A stretch of DNA of 64,000 nucleotides from Roseburia hominis (GTDB lineage Bacteria > Bacillota > Clostridia > Lachnospirales > Lachnospiraceae), in contig CP159990.1 of NCBI GenBank assembly GCA_040702975.1, forward strand, positions 1,302,001 to 1,366,000, in the 5' to 3' direction. The translations under genes were made by a program, and so were the position numbers. The stretch's first letter is position 1. Every line of letters starts with the position of its first letter. Of this stretch, positions 15,683 through 23,985 are shown piece after piece. The notes below the pieces were generated by a model that saw nothing but the letters and a program-made list of their open reading frames with translations, was not told the origin of the DNA and made no database searches.

Positions 15683-18025
15683 ATGGAGATAAAAACACTT
15701 TGGCTGGCAGACAGCAGGCGGCATAAAGGAAGCCTGGCAGGAATCTTTGTCCTGATCTTTCTCGTATCCGTATCTCTTGTCTCTGTTATGACCATCTGGA
15801 AAAATTCCGGACAGTATGTAAAAGACGAGATGGAACGGCTCGGCTTTGGAACGATTACGGCCTGGGTATCCGGTATTTCCGATATTGAAATGCTGACGGA
15901 GGAAATAGATGAGGTTTCCGGTGTGGAGAAAACAGGCATACAGCCCATTATTTTTTCAGAATATGAAGTAAACGGGCAGGAATCCGACAGTGAAGGGCAG
16001 CTTATAACCTATGAGCCGGAACGATATGCTTACAAAATTTTCTCGAATGACCTGAAAGGGTATGGAGCGGAGGCGGTGATTCACCCGGGAGAAATCTGTG
16101 TTTCCCCTTCCCTTCATTCCATGTTTGGAGTGGAAATTGGAGATGAAATCAGTTTTCTGGTTTCCCGTAATGGAGGAAAAGTGACATTTACGGTAAAGGA
16201 CTGGTTTGAAGATCCGTTTATAGGAAGTTCCATGATCGGCATGAAGTCTTTTCTGATCTGTAGCGAGGATTATGAAAGAATTACAGGGATGATTCGTAAG
16301 TCAGGGATAGATGCCCTTGCCCGTGATGGCTATATGGTACACATCTTTCAAAGTGGATCGGAGAGCGCGGCACAGCTTAATGCAGTTCTGAATCGTGATA
16401 CTGCGCTTTTGCAGTATGCAGAGTTTACTCATTCAGACAGTGCAATCTTTGGTTTTATGATGACCCTGCAAAATGTATTTACCGGGCTTTTGCTGGCATT
16501 TGTCCTGATACTGATCGTTGTAGCCATGATTGTGATGGGGCACAGCATCAGCAGTTCTTTGGAACAGGACATGGAAGATATCGGAATTCTGAAGACCATC
16601 GGGTTTACAACGAAGAAATTGCAGAAGATACAGATGCAGTTATATTTGATTCCTGTTTTTCTTGGAATCATGTCAGGCGTTTTGGGTGCCATTCCTGTTT
16701 CTTTGGCAGTCAGCCGAATGACGATGACCACAACAGGGCTGCTGGTCCCGGCAGGGATACCGTTTGCCGTATGTTTTCCTACGCTGCTCCTGGTATTTGG
16801 CGTTCTGGCTGGGTTTGTCTGGCTGAGAACAGCGCAGCTTGAAAAAATCACACCGATGAAAGCCATCCGGGGTGCAGATGGGAGTAGTGGTATGGGAAAG
16901 AGCGGACGTTCCCCCATCCATCAGAGACATTTAAGCTTCTGGCTTGCACTTCGGCAGGTGGTTTCCGGAAAAAGGCGATATTTGGGAGCATGCTTTGTTG
17001 CGATACTTCTGGTGTTTTTTGCTTCCCTGATCGGGCGTATGGATTCGTGGCTTGGCTCGGACGGAAAGGGGTTAATGGACGCATTCAATCCGGCAGATTT
17101 GCATATTGCGGCACAACCAATGGGAGAAGCTACCAGTGAGGAGGTGGAACGGACGATAGAAGAATATACCAACATCACTGACCGGTATATGCTTGCGATG
17201 CCCAGCGTTTCCGTGGAGGGAACCGATTATACGGCCAATGTGATCACGCAGCCGGAGCGATTCCATATGTTGCAGGGGCAGTCCTGCATGGAAGCGGATG
17301 AAATTGTGCTGACAGAGTTTGTAGCTGCCGACCTGAATGTGGGAGTCGGAGATATGGTTTCGGTCAGTGCAGGGCGAGGAAATGCCAAGTACCGGGTTTC
17401 CGGCATCTATCAATGTGCCAATGATATGGGAGCGAATGTAGGGTTGAGCCGTGAGGGATACCAAAGGATTGGGCAGGAAACTGCTAATATGTGGTGTATA
17501 CATTATTTCATTGAGGATATAGATGTGCAGCCGCAGGTTATGGAAGCACTGGATGCGGCTTACGGCGGGGATGTCTATCTCCATGAAAATTCCTGGCCGG
17601 GCCTTTATGGGATTCTCTCGGCAATGGAGCTTTTAATGTATTTCATGTATGGAACAGTGATAATCCTGATTTTCGTAATTACCGCATTGACCGGAAGTAA
17701 GCTGCTGGTGATGGAGCAGAAAGATATGGGTGTTTACCGTTCCTTTGGATTTACTGCTATGCAGCTTCGGATATCTTTTGCAATTCGGTTTGGAATAGTC
17801 TCTCTTCTGGGGGCTTTGATTGGAATGGCATGCAGTGCATTTTTTACAGACCCGTTGGTTGCGGCACTTCTTCGGAGCTTTGGGATCAGTAATTTTTCCT
17901 CGCATCCGAGCATAGGAAATGTCCTGTTTCCGGCCCTGGTGGTCATCACGGCTTTTACCGTGTTTGCATGGGGCGTTGCCGGAAAGATAAAAACAGGCAG
18001 GCTGGCATTCCTGCTCTCAAAATGA
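15683..18025 (+). CDS. FtsX-like ABC permease, two-domain
   Basis: A 780-residue permease with a first helix near residues 15-38, an extracytoplasmic domain (about 40-255), three helices (about 260-390), a second helix near 430, a second extracytoplasmic domain (about 455-650) and three final helices. This duplicated FtsX layout is typical of large MacB-like permeases that work with one LolD-like ATPase. It probably moves or senses a hydrophobic or peptide compound at the membrane surface. Its association with a surface Ntn-hydrolase and lipoproteins suggests envelope stress or defence. Substrate unknown. Confidence 0.9.
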   Translation: MEIKTLWLADSRRHKGSLAGIFVLIFLVSVSLVSVMTIWKNSGQYVKDEMERLGFGTITAWVSGISDIEMLTEEIDEVSGVEKTGIQPIIFSEYEVNGQESDSEGQLITYEPERYAYKIFSNDLKGYGAEAVIHPGEICVSPSLHSMFGVEIGDEISFLVSRNGGKVTFTVKDWFEDPFIGSSMIGMKSFLICSEDYERITGMIRKSGIDALARDGYMVHIFQSGSESAAQLNAVLNRDTALLQYAEFTHSDSAIFGFMMTLQNVFTGLLLAFVLILIVVAMIVMGHSISSSLEQDMEDIGILKTIGFTTKKLQKIQMQLYLIPVFLGIMSGVLGAIPVSLAVSRMTMTTTGLLVPAGIPFAVCFPTLLLVFGVLAGFVWLRTAQLEKITPMKAIRGADGSSGMGKSGRSPIHQRHLSFWLALRQVVSGKRRYLGACFVAILLVFFASLIGRMDSWLGSDGKGLMDAFNPADLHIAAQPMGEATSEEVERTIEEYTNITDRYMLAMPSVSVEGTDYTANVITQPERFHMLQGQSCMEADEIVLTEFVAADLNVGVGDMVSVSAGRGNAKYRVSGIYQCANDMGANVGLSREGYQRIGQETANMWCIHYFIEDIDVQPQVMEALDAAYGGDVYLHENSWPGLYGILSAMELLMYFMYGTVIILIFVITALTGSKLLVMEQKDMGVYRSFGFTAMQLRISFAIRFGIVSLLGALIGMACSAFFTDPLVAALLRSFGISNFSSHPSIGNVLFPALVVITAFTVFAWGVAGKIKTGRLAFLLSK

Positions 18026-18055
18026 ATAGAAAATTCCTATGCAAACATATTTGAT

Positions 18056-18092
18056 ATAAGTATTTGCTATTGTGAGCGATGGGGATTACAAT
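18056..18092 (+). promoter_or_regulatory. LysR-type promoter, copy A3
   Basis: The 15-base box ATAAGTATTTGCTAT (18056-18070) is identical to copies A1 and A2. TTGCTA at 18064-18069, a 17-base spacer and TACAAT at 18087-18092 form the promoter. Outside this box the sequence differs from A1 and A2, so conservation is selective, which supports a binding site. It would drive the gene at 18147 and those after it. Confidence 0.7.
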
Positions 18093-18146
18093 AAAGTTAG
18101 AAGAAATGAAGAGCATTTTCAAAGAAAATATAAGGAGTAATTTGTA

Positions 18147-18713
18147 ATGAAAAAACATATTTTTAGTGCGTTGAGTCTGGCTCTTGTGTTTGGAGTCATG
18201 CTGACAGGGTGCGGGAATTCTGCTGGGAAAGATTCGCCCAATACTACAGAAAGTGCGGCGGAGAATCCCGAAAGTGATGCACAGAGTGACAATGCAGCGG
18301 CAGTAACGGAACTGGTGGTACGGTTTGGCGATGAGGGAGAACCTTTTACCATGCATCTTTACGATAATGATACGGCAGCGGCTATTGCAAGGCATGTGGG
18401 GACCAGTGACTGGCGGCTCCCAATCTACCATTACGATGATTATGAGAATTGGGAAGTTATGCAGTATTACGATATCCCGAGTCGATATGAGATTCCATCT
18501 GCCCCGGAGCAGATTACTGAGGAAAAGGCCGGCACGGTTTATTATTCAGAACCGAACCGGGTTATCCTGTTTTATCAGGATGCAGAGGTTTCTGCTGAGT
18601 ATACTCCTGTCGGATATTTTGATTATACGGATGAGTTTTTGAAGGCGGTGCAGGATAATCCGGTACTGGAAGGCTGGGGTAATAAAATCGTTCAGATTAG
18701 TGATGGTGAGTGA
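18147..18713 (+). CDS. Cyclophilin-like-fold lipoprotein
   Basis: A 188-residue predicted lipoprotein: a signal peptide with lipobox (GVMLTGC), a low-complexity Ser/Glu/Asn linker, then a compact domain from about residue 50. The domain has the cyclophilin-like pattern seen in PF18050-type proteins: an N-terminal strand, LYDNDTAAAIARHV, LPIYHY and later GTVYYSEPNRVILFYQDAEV. These proteins are frequent in clostridial clusters with flavodoxins and aldo/keto reductases. Their function is not established. A second member lies at 19925. Promoter A3 precedes it. Confidence 0.8.
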   Translation: MKKHIFSALSLALVFGVMLTGCGNSAGKDSPNTTESAAENPESDAQSDNAAAVTELVVRFGDEGEPFTMHLYDNDTAAAIARHVGTSDWRLPIYHYDDYENWEVMQYYDIPSRYEIPSAPEQITEEKAGTVYYSEPNRVILFYQDAEVSAEYTPVGYFDYTDEFLKAVQDNPVLEGWGNKIVQISDGE

Positions 18714-18715
18714 AA

Positions 18716-18985
18716 ATGGAAGACAAGGGAATTAAGCTGGAACGACTGATAGAGTATGGTTCTAAGGAAGCAGTTATTCAGAACCTGAAAGATGCCGGGT
18801 GTGCCAAGGACATCATTGAATGCTGCATTGCCTGTATGGAACAGGGAAAGAAGAATGAACTGCTGAAAAGGCTGGAAGAACACAGAAAAGGCTTGTTGCA
18901 CAAGGTGCATGAAGAAGAAAAACATATAGACTGCCTGGACTATCTGGTTTATCAGATCAGACGCTGTGAAAGTAAAAGCGAATAA
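18716..18985 (+). CDS. Small helical protein with conserved cysteines, unknown function
   Basis: An 89-residue, mostly helical cytosolic protein. Visible features are an N-terminal helix-turn element (LIEYGSKEAVIQNLKDAGC), a Cys-rich segment (IECCIACMEQGKK) and a C-terminal helix (LLHKVHEEEKHIDCLDYLVY) that resembles the coiled dimerisation tail of some MerR-like regulators. No DNA-binding helix is evident. ATG 18716 was chosen for the GGTGAG before it, with the start nearly touching the stop of the previous gene, so translation is coupled. Function unknown. Confidence 0.75.
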   Translation: MEDKGIKLERLIEYGSKEAVIQNLKDAGCAKDIIECCIACMEQGKKNELLKRLEEHRKGLLHKVHEEEKHIDCLDYLVYQIRRCESKSE

Positions 18986-19005
18986 AGGATATGGAGGAAG
19001 ATAGC

Positions 19006-19872
19006 ATGAAAGTGATTGAAAATCAAACATTTGATATGGAACGGGCGCTTTACGGAAGTGATGGCGTACTGGTGAGAAATTGCTCCTTTGACGGACCGGC
19101 AGACGGCGAGAGCGCATTTAAAGAAGGGAGGAATATTGAGACAGATCATTGCTTTTTTAATCTTCGTTATCCCTTCTGGCATGACCACGGCCTTAAGATT
19201 ACCGATTCCGAGATGACGGAAATGTGCAGGGCAGCCCTGTGGTATTCGGATCATGTAGAGATTACAGGCAGCAAGCTGCATGGAATCAAGGCGCTGCGGG
19301 AATGCAGTGATGTCCTGATTCAAAACTGCGATATTATTTCACCGGAATTCGGCTGGTCAGTGAGGGGAATCCGCATGGAAGATACGACTGCAGTCAGTGA
19401 ATATTTTATGATGCGCTCGGAGAATCTGACATTCAGAGGTGTAACTTTTAAGGGAAAATATTCCTTCCAGTACATAAAGAATGCGACCTTTGAAAACTGT
19501 GTATTTGATACGAAGGATGCGTTCTGGCATGGTGAAAACATAACGGTGAAGGATAGTGTGGTGAAAGGCGAATACCTGGCATGGTATTCCGATGGTTTGA
19601 CGCTGGTGAATTGTAAGATTATCGGAACACAGCCTTTATGCTATTGCAAAAATCTCAAGCTGATTGACTGCGAAATGATTGATACTGACCTTGCATTTGA
19701 GAAATCCGAGGTGGAAGCGCGTATCACCACAAAGGTTGACAGCATCAAGAATCCGCGTTCCGGCCAGATTCAGGTGCCGGAGCTGGGAGAACTGATAATG
19801 GATGATCCGGATGCGAAAGGGCAGGTTTTGGTTGGCAGTGGTGCTGACGCAGGCGATACGATTAACGGGTAA
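19006..19872 (+). CDS. DUF3737-family right-handed beta-helix protein
   Basis: A 288-residue cytosolic protein made of short repeats of the type N-C-x-F/I-x-G/D, seen as LVRNCSFDG, IQNCDII, FENCVFDT, LVNCKIIG and LIDCEMID. The repeats build a right-handed parallel beta-helix; the overall sequence fits DUF3737. Family members have no proven activity; the fold is shared with polysaccharide-acting enzymes and with pentapeptide-like scaffolds. ATG 19006 follows a GGAGGAAG site; the frame's upstream extension is ignored. It is embedded in the LysR-linked cluster. Confidence 0.85.
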   Translation: MKVIENQTFDMERALYGSDGVLVRNCSFDGPADGESAFKEGRNIETDHCFFNLRYPFWHDHGLKITDSEMTEMCRAALWYSDHVEITGSKLHGIKALRECSDVLIQNCDIISPEFGWSVRGIRMEDTTAVSEYFMMRSENLTFRGVTFKGKYSFQYIKNATFENCVFDTKDAFWHGENITVKDSVVKGEYLAWYSDGLTLVNCKIIGTQPLCYCKNLKLIDCEMIDTDLAFEKSEVEARITTKVDSIKNPRSGQIQVPELGELIMDDPDAKGQVLVGSGADAGDTING

Positions 19873-19924
19873 CCGGCATCGGATCAGGACTGTGAGCCGG
19901 GAAAAGCAATTTAGGAGACTGTTT

Positions 19925-20443
19925 ATGAAAAAAATGATTTGTATGGCTCTGGTTTTTGCGCTGCTGTTTACAATAACAGCCTGTGGGAACAGCCGGGAGG
20001 AGCCAGATTCCGATAAAAAACAAAAAGTCAGTGAAAATGAACCTGTGCAGTCTGATGTGGAAGCAGAGGAGGTGGTGACAGAGATGAAGATGAAAATTCA
20101 GGTTGGAGATACTATTTTTACGGCAACGCTTGCGGAGAATTCTTCCGTAGATGCGTTGAAGGAGCTGATGGCAGACGGACCACTGACGCTCAATATGAGC
20201 GATTATGCCAATATGGAAAAAGGCGCGGATTTGGGCGTTACACTGCCGCAGAACAATGAACAGATGAACACGCAGGCCGGTGATATCATTCTGTATCAGG
20301 GCAGGACGTTTGTGATTTATTATGATACCAATTCATGGAGCCTGACGCCGATTGGAAAAATTGACAATGTAGATGCGGAAGAATTGAAAGCGGCACTCGG
20401 AACCGGCGATGTTACGGTGACGCTGTCGATGGAAAAACAGTAA
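19925..20443 (+). CDS. Second cyclophilin-like-fold lipoprotein
   Basis: A 172-residue predicted lipoprotein with signal peptide and lipobox (LFTITAC), a charged linker and a domain from about residue 60 that matches the cyclophilin-like family better than the copy at 18147: IQVGDTIFTATLAENSSVDA, LTLNMSDYANMEK and the end LTPIGKIDNVDAEELKAAL. The two proteins are diverged relatives in one cluster. ATG 19925 follows TAGGAGACTG. The open frame before it (from 19802) overlaps the DUF3737 gene and is not translated in this frame. Confidence 0.82.
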   Translation: MKKMICMALVFALLFTITACGNSREEPDSDKKQKVSENEPVQSDVEAEEVVTEMKMKIQVGDTIFTATLAENSSVDALKELMADGPLTLNMSDYANMEKGADLGVTLPQNNEQMNTQAGDIILYQGRTFVIYYDTNSWSLTPIGKIDNVDAEELKAALGTGDVTVTLSMEKQ

Positions 20444-20480
20444 GAGTTACGTGAAAAGTTAAAAGTGAAATTTGAAAAGG
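20433..20480 (+). repeat. Intergenic repeat C, copy 1
   Basis: The stretch containing ACAGTAAGAG, ACGTGAAAAGTTAA and GTGAAATTT closely resembles 42424-42470 and, inverted, 40601-40637. All copies lie just after stop codons and carry no frame. The function is unknown. Confidence 0.5.
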
Positions 20481-20534
20481 GTTTGCTATGACGGAACTCA
20501 AAAAGAATAGAAACAGGTGAAGGAGAGAGTGAAA

Positions 20535-21056
20535 ATGAACATTTTAGTATTGAATGGAAGCCCCCGTGCAGAAGGAAATACGGCGGCGATGGTCAAAGCT
20601 TTTGCAGAAGGAGCCAGAGAGAACGGTCACACTATTACGGTAGTGGATGTATGCAGGAAAAAAATTGCAGGCTGCCTTGCCTGCGAATATTGCCATACAA
20701 AGGGAAATGGCAAGTGTGTCCAGCAGGACGATATGCAGGAGATTTATCCGATTCTGGAAGAAGCGGAGATGATCGTGCTGGCATCTCCTATTTATTATCA
20801 TAGCTTCACAGGGCAGTTACAGTGCGCGATTAATCGTATCTATGCGCTGGATAAGCCGAAGAATCTGAAGAAAGCGGCCCTGATACTCAGCTCCGGCAGT
20901 GATCATGTATATTGCGGCGCTATTTATGAATATCAAAACTCCTTTTTGAATTATTTGAAGCTAGAGGATATGGGGATTTATTCAGCGTTCGGTAAGCAGA
21001 ACAAATCTGAAGAAAAGATGAAAGAACTGAGAGAATTCGGACGAAGCCTGCAATAG
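20535..21056 (+). CDS. Flavodoxin-like NAD(P)H-dependent FMN reductase family protein
   Basis: A 173-residue flavoprotein. The FMN phosphate-binding loop is at the N-terminus (LVLNGSPRAEGNTAAM). A Cys-rich segment GCLACEYC...GNGKCVQQDD follows near residue 45-65, then LASPIYYHSFTG. This is the iron-sulfur-flavoprotein-like NADPH-dependent reductase family (PF03358); the Cys pattern C-x2-C-x2-C may ligate a metal or support thiol chemistry. ATG 20535 is set by AAGGAGAG. It is followed by the aldo/keto reductase 34 bases downstream, a pairing seen in many clostridia, suggesting a redox pathway. Confidence 0.87.
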   Translation: MNILVLNGSPRAEGNTAAMVKAFAEGARENGHTITVVDVCRKKIAGCLACEYCHTKGNGKCVQQDDMQEIYPILEEAEMIVLASPIYYHSFTGQLQCAINRIYALDKPKNLKKAALILSSGSDHVYCGAIYEYQNSFLNYLKLEDMGIYSAFGKQNKSEEKMKELREFGRSLQ

Positions 21057-21090
21057 AAACTTAAATAATTCATGGATAAGGAGAAGCATT

Positions 21091-22182
21091 ATGGAATATC
21101 GAATTTTGCCGCACGGCGGTGAAAAAATCAGCGTAATAGGTCTTGGCAGCGGTAGTATTACCGGTACAGAGCAGGAAATGACAGAGGTAATTAATGCCGC
21201 TATTGAAAACGGAGTCAATTACTTTGATATGGCTCCTTCCGAGCAGGCGCCTTTTTTTGCTTATGCAAAAGCATTTGCCGGACGCAGGGAAAAGGTTATT
21301 ACGCAGATGCACTTTGGTGCGGTTTATAATAGTGGGAAATATGGCTGGACGAGAGAATTGGATAAAATTAAGGAACAGTTTGAATGGGAACTGAAACTAC
21401 TTAATACGGATTATACGGATATCGGGTTCATTCACTGCGTAGACGATACAGAGGATTTGGACGAAGTGATGCATGGCGGCTTGTGGGAGTATATGAAGGA
21501 ACTGAAAAAGGAGGGAGCGATCAGGCATCTCGGGTTTTCTTCCCACAATCCGGAGACCGCACGCCGTATTTTGGATACCGGTCTTGTTGATCTGTTTATG
21601 TTCAGCATAAATCCCGCCTATGACTACCAAAAGGGTGAATATGGGATAGGCGAGGTTTCGGACCGGGCATCCCTTTACAGGGACTGCGAAAAGATGGGAG
21701 TCGGCATTTCTGTGATGAAGCCGTTTGCCGGAGGCCAGCTGCTGGATGCAAAGACTTCATTGTTCAAAAAGGCGCTGACACATATTCAGTGTTTCCAATA
21801 TGCACTTGATCGCCCTGCTGTTATGACGGTTCTGCCCGGCGTTCGTAATATGGAGGATTTGCAGACTGTATTAAAATATGTGAGCGCTGCGCCGGAGGAA
21901 AAGGATTATTCGGTTATTGGGGAATTTACGCCGCAGAATGCTTATGGAGTGTGCGTGTACTGCAATCACTGTCAGCCCTGTCCTATGGGCTTAGATGTAG
22001 GGCTGATCAATAAATACTATGACCTAGCACTGGCGGGAGATGAAATGGCGAAGGGGCATTATTATAAATTGCCGGTTCATGCTGATGCCTGTGTGAAATG
22101 TGGGCATTGCGAATCACGCTGTCCTTTCCACGTAAAACAGGAAAGAAGAATGGAAGAAATCAGTCAATATTTTCAAAAGTAG
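21091..22182 (+). CDS. Aldo/keto reductase with C-terminal ferredoxin-like domain
   Basis: A 363-residue enzyme. The N-terminal TIM barrel (about 1-275) shows the AKR elements VNYFDMAPSE and IGFIHCVDD and the turn LGFSSHNPETA. The C-terminal 80 residues carry two Cys clusters, CVYCNHCQPCP and CVKCGHCESRCPF, suited to bind one or two [4Fe-4S] clusters. Such fused enzymes reduce carbonyls using NAD(P)H and may exchange electrons with ferredoxin. Full length, with a clear start after GGAGAAGC. Last gene of the LysR-linked cluster. The substrate is unknown. Confidence 0.9.
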   Translation: MEYRILPHGGEKISVIGLGSGSITGTEQEMTEVINAAIENGVNYFDMAPSEQAPFFAYAKAFAGRREKVITQMHFGAVYNSGKYGWTRELDKIKEQFEWELKLLNTDYTDIGFIHCVDDTEDLDEVMHGGLWEYMKELKKEGAIRHLGFSSHNPETARRILDTGLVDLFMFSINPAYDYQKGEYGIGEVSDRASLYRDCEKMGVGISVMKPFAGGQLLDAKTSLFKKALTHIQCFQYALDRPAVMTVLPGVRNMEDLQTVLKYVSAAPEEKDYSVIGEFTPQNAYGVCVYCNHCQPCPMGLDVGLINKYYDLALAGDEMAKGHYYKLPVHADACVKCGHCESRCPFHVKQERRMEEISQYFQK

Positions 22183-22294
22183 ATATTGATAGATTATAAG
22201 AGGGTTTGGGTTCCTTTTGGAAGGCCATTTATATATCAAAAATGGGCAAAATTGCTTCTTTTCGCGTACAATCCTCGTTAAAAATTTAATTAAA

Positions 22295-22372
22295 TTGAAA
22301 TCTGAAAAAAACGTGGTAAAGTATTGATAGGCAGAAAAGTATGGCACCCGGAACTAAAGTTCCGGAAGTGCC
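22295..22372 (+). promoter_or_regulatory. pta promoter and leader hairpin
   Basis: TTGAAA at 22295-22300, a 16-base spacer and TAAAGT at 22317-22322 form a moderate promoter, with TGG before the -10 giving an extended element. At 22343-22372 the leader forms a hairpin (GGCAC...GTGCC enclosing CGGAAC-TAAA-GTTCCG) about 40 bases before the pta start. There is no T-run, so it is more likely a stability or translation element than a terminator. Confidence 0.5.
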
Positions 22373-22412
22373 GAAGATGTGAAAATATATAGCATTTCAG
22401 GAGGAAAGAAAA

Positions 22413-23411
22413 ATGGACAGAAACATGCAGGGCTTTGGTATGATGATCAAGCAGCTCAAAGAGAACCCGAAGACAATCGTATTTACAGAGGGGGCTGAGC
22501 CGAGAATTCTGGAGGCGGCTTCTCGTCTTCTGGCAAGTAATTTCCTGACCCCGGTTCTGGTAGGAAACGAGCAGGAAGTTTTAGAGGCGGCTGAGGAGTA
22601 CGGATATAATATCCGCGGTGGCCAGATCATCGATCCGAATAATTTTGACAGAATGGAAGAGATGGTGGAATTATTCTGTGAGCTTCGTAAGAGTAAAGGT
22701 GTTACTCCGGAAGAGGCGAGAAAGATTTGTCAGCAGCCAAACTATTTTGGAACAATGCTTGTGAAGATGGGAATGGCAGATGCACTTTTGGGAGGCGCTA
22801 CCTATTCGACAGCAGATACCGTGCGTCCGGCGCTGCAGGTAATCAAGACCAAACCGGGATTCAAAGTGGTGTCTTCCTGCTTCATCTTAGTACGTCCGTC
22901 TGCTACCGGTCAGAATGAAGTATTGGCTATGGGAGACTGTGCGATTAATATTGATCCTTCCGAGGACGAACTGGTCGAGATCGCATATGAGACGGCTGAG
23001 TGTGGTAAAAAGTTTGGTGTTGACCCGAAGGTTGCGTTCCTGAGCTATTCTACACTGGGATCAGGTAAAGGTGCAAGCGTTGATAAGATGCGTGGTGCTG
23101 CCGAGAAGGCAAAGGCATTGTATCCGGAGCTTCCGATCGAGGGTGAGTTACAGTTTGACGCTGCTGTATCTCCGCGTGTGGCAAGAACCAAATGCCCGGG
23201 CAGCAAGGTAGCAGGACAGGCAAACACCTTTATTTTCCCGGATATCAATGCGGGTAATATCGGATATAAGATTGCGCAGAGACTTGGTAACTTTGATGCT
23301 TACGGCCCGATCCTTCTGGGACTGAACGCACCGATCAATGATTTGTCTCGTGGCTGTAACGCAGAAGAGGTATATTCTATGGCGATTATTACGGCTGCTT
23401 TGGCTGACTAA
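22413..23411 (+). CDS. pta: Phosphate acetyltransferase
   Basis: Converts acetyl-CoA and phosphate to acetyl phosphate, the step before ATP formation by acetate kinase in fermentative acetate production. The 332-residue length is that of the compact class I enzymes lacking the DRTGG domain. Conserved segments are visible: the N-terminal KTIVFTEGAEPRIL, DALLGGATYSTADTVRP, the serine/arginine region SSCFILVRP, SYSTLGSGKGA and the C-terminal GNIGYKIAQRLG. Start is set by AGGAGGAAAG. No ackA follows within this window; the next DNA is a large palindrome, so pta is a single-gene unit here. Confidence 0.96.
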   Translation: MDRNMQGFGMMIKQLKENPKTIVFTEGAEPRILEAASRLLASNFLTPVLVGNEQEVLEAAEEYGYNIRGGQIIDPNNFDRMEEMVELFCELRKSKGVTPEEARKICQQPNYFGTMLVKMGMADALLGGATYSTADTVRPALQVIKTKPGFKVVSSCFILVRPSATGQNEVLAMGDCAINIDPSEDELVEIAYETAECGKKFGVDPKVAFLSYSTLGSGKGASVDKMRGAAEKAKALYPELPIEGELQFDAAVSPRVARTKCPGSKVAGQANTFIFPDINAGNIGYKIAQRLGNFDAYGPILLGLNAPINDLSRGCNAEEVYSMAIITAALAD

Positions 23412-23423
23412 AGAGGGGATTGT

Positions 23424-23601
23424 TTAAAAAGGGACGCCTCCGTGCGTCACCTTTGTACGCAGAACTCGCTCTCGCTCGGAAAAAAACGCAGCGGTGCTAA
23501 GATGCCAGACTGCCGCCTTGATGGGCGGCAGCTGCCATCTAAGAACCGGCGTTTTTTACGGTTCTGCATACAAAGGTGACGCGCGGAGGCTGTTTTTTTA
23601 A
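23424..23601 (+). repeat. 178-bp extended palindrome (MITE-like or giant hairpin)
   Basis: Nearly the whole segment folds on itself. The outer arms (23424-23465 and 23561-23601, about 40 bases each) match with few mismatches; an inner arm pairs AAAAAACGC (23481-23489) with GCGTTTTTT (23549-23557); the core pairs GGTGCTAAGATGCCA with TGCCATCTAAGAACC; the centre is CTGCCGCC-TTGATG-GGCGGCAG. It begins 13 bases after the pta stop and ends in a run of seven T, so it can also act as a terminator. No protein is supported in it. Confidence 0.85.
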
Positions 23602-23738
23602 GACGGGAATTTGCGGTTGGGTATTTGCCTTGAAATGATGGGAGACTTATGATAGTATGAGTGTACGGAAATTTTGATAATGGTAGCAGGCAGTGTGATT
23701 GTGGCGGGAATTCCGCCTGTATAATGGAGGAATTGATA

Positions 23739-23930
23739 ATGTGTAGAGAAGTGAAAGAGATTATAATGGATTTTGCAGACCGCGACTGGACGCTTGCGGA
23801 GAAGATTTTATTTGGGGTGGATTGCATTTTGCTGGGGGTGATTCTTGGACGTCTGTTGTTCCCGAGGAAGAAAGTGGTGATCAAAGGGAACCAGTATGGC
23901 TGCTGCAAGGAAGGCGACGCAGAGGAATAA
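23739..23930 (+). CDS. Small single-pass membrane protein, unknown
   Basis: A 63-residue protein with one hydrophobic segment (ILFGVDCILLGVILGRLLF, about residues 24-42) preceded by an acidic amphipathic stretch and followed by a basic patch (PRKKVVIKG), implying N-out or peripheral N-terminus and cytosolic C-terminus. ATG 23739 follows AATGGAGGAATTG at ideal spacing, so translation is likely. I know no function. It stands alone between the palindrome and the glnA promoter. Confidence 0.65.
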   Translation: MCREVKEIIMDFADRDWTLAEKILFGVDCILLGVILGRLLFPRKKVVIKGNQYGCCKEGDAEE

Positions 23931-23942
23931 GAAAAGATATAA

Positions 23943-23971
23943 TTGACAATTTTAGGGACTATCATTATAAT
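23943..23971 (+). promoter_or_regulatory. Perfect-consensus sigma-A promoter of the glnA operon
   Basis: TTGACA at 23943-23948, a spacer of exactly 17 bases and TATAAT at 23966-23971. Both hexamers are full consensus, rare in natural bacterial promoters. Such a promoter usually depends on a downstream or repressor-based control, and a terminator hairpin follows within about 15 bases of the expected transcript start. Confidence 0.85.
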
Positions 23972-23985
23972 ATAGGGCAAACAAG

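Noticed and set aside
23447..23980. Minus-strand 177-codon frame
   Set aside because: It runs through the palindrome and the glnA promoter, with no ribosome binding site and no protein-like composition.
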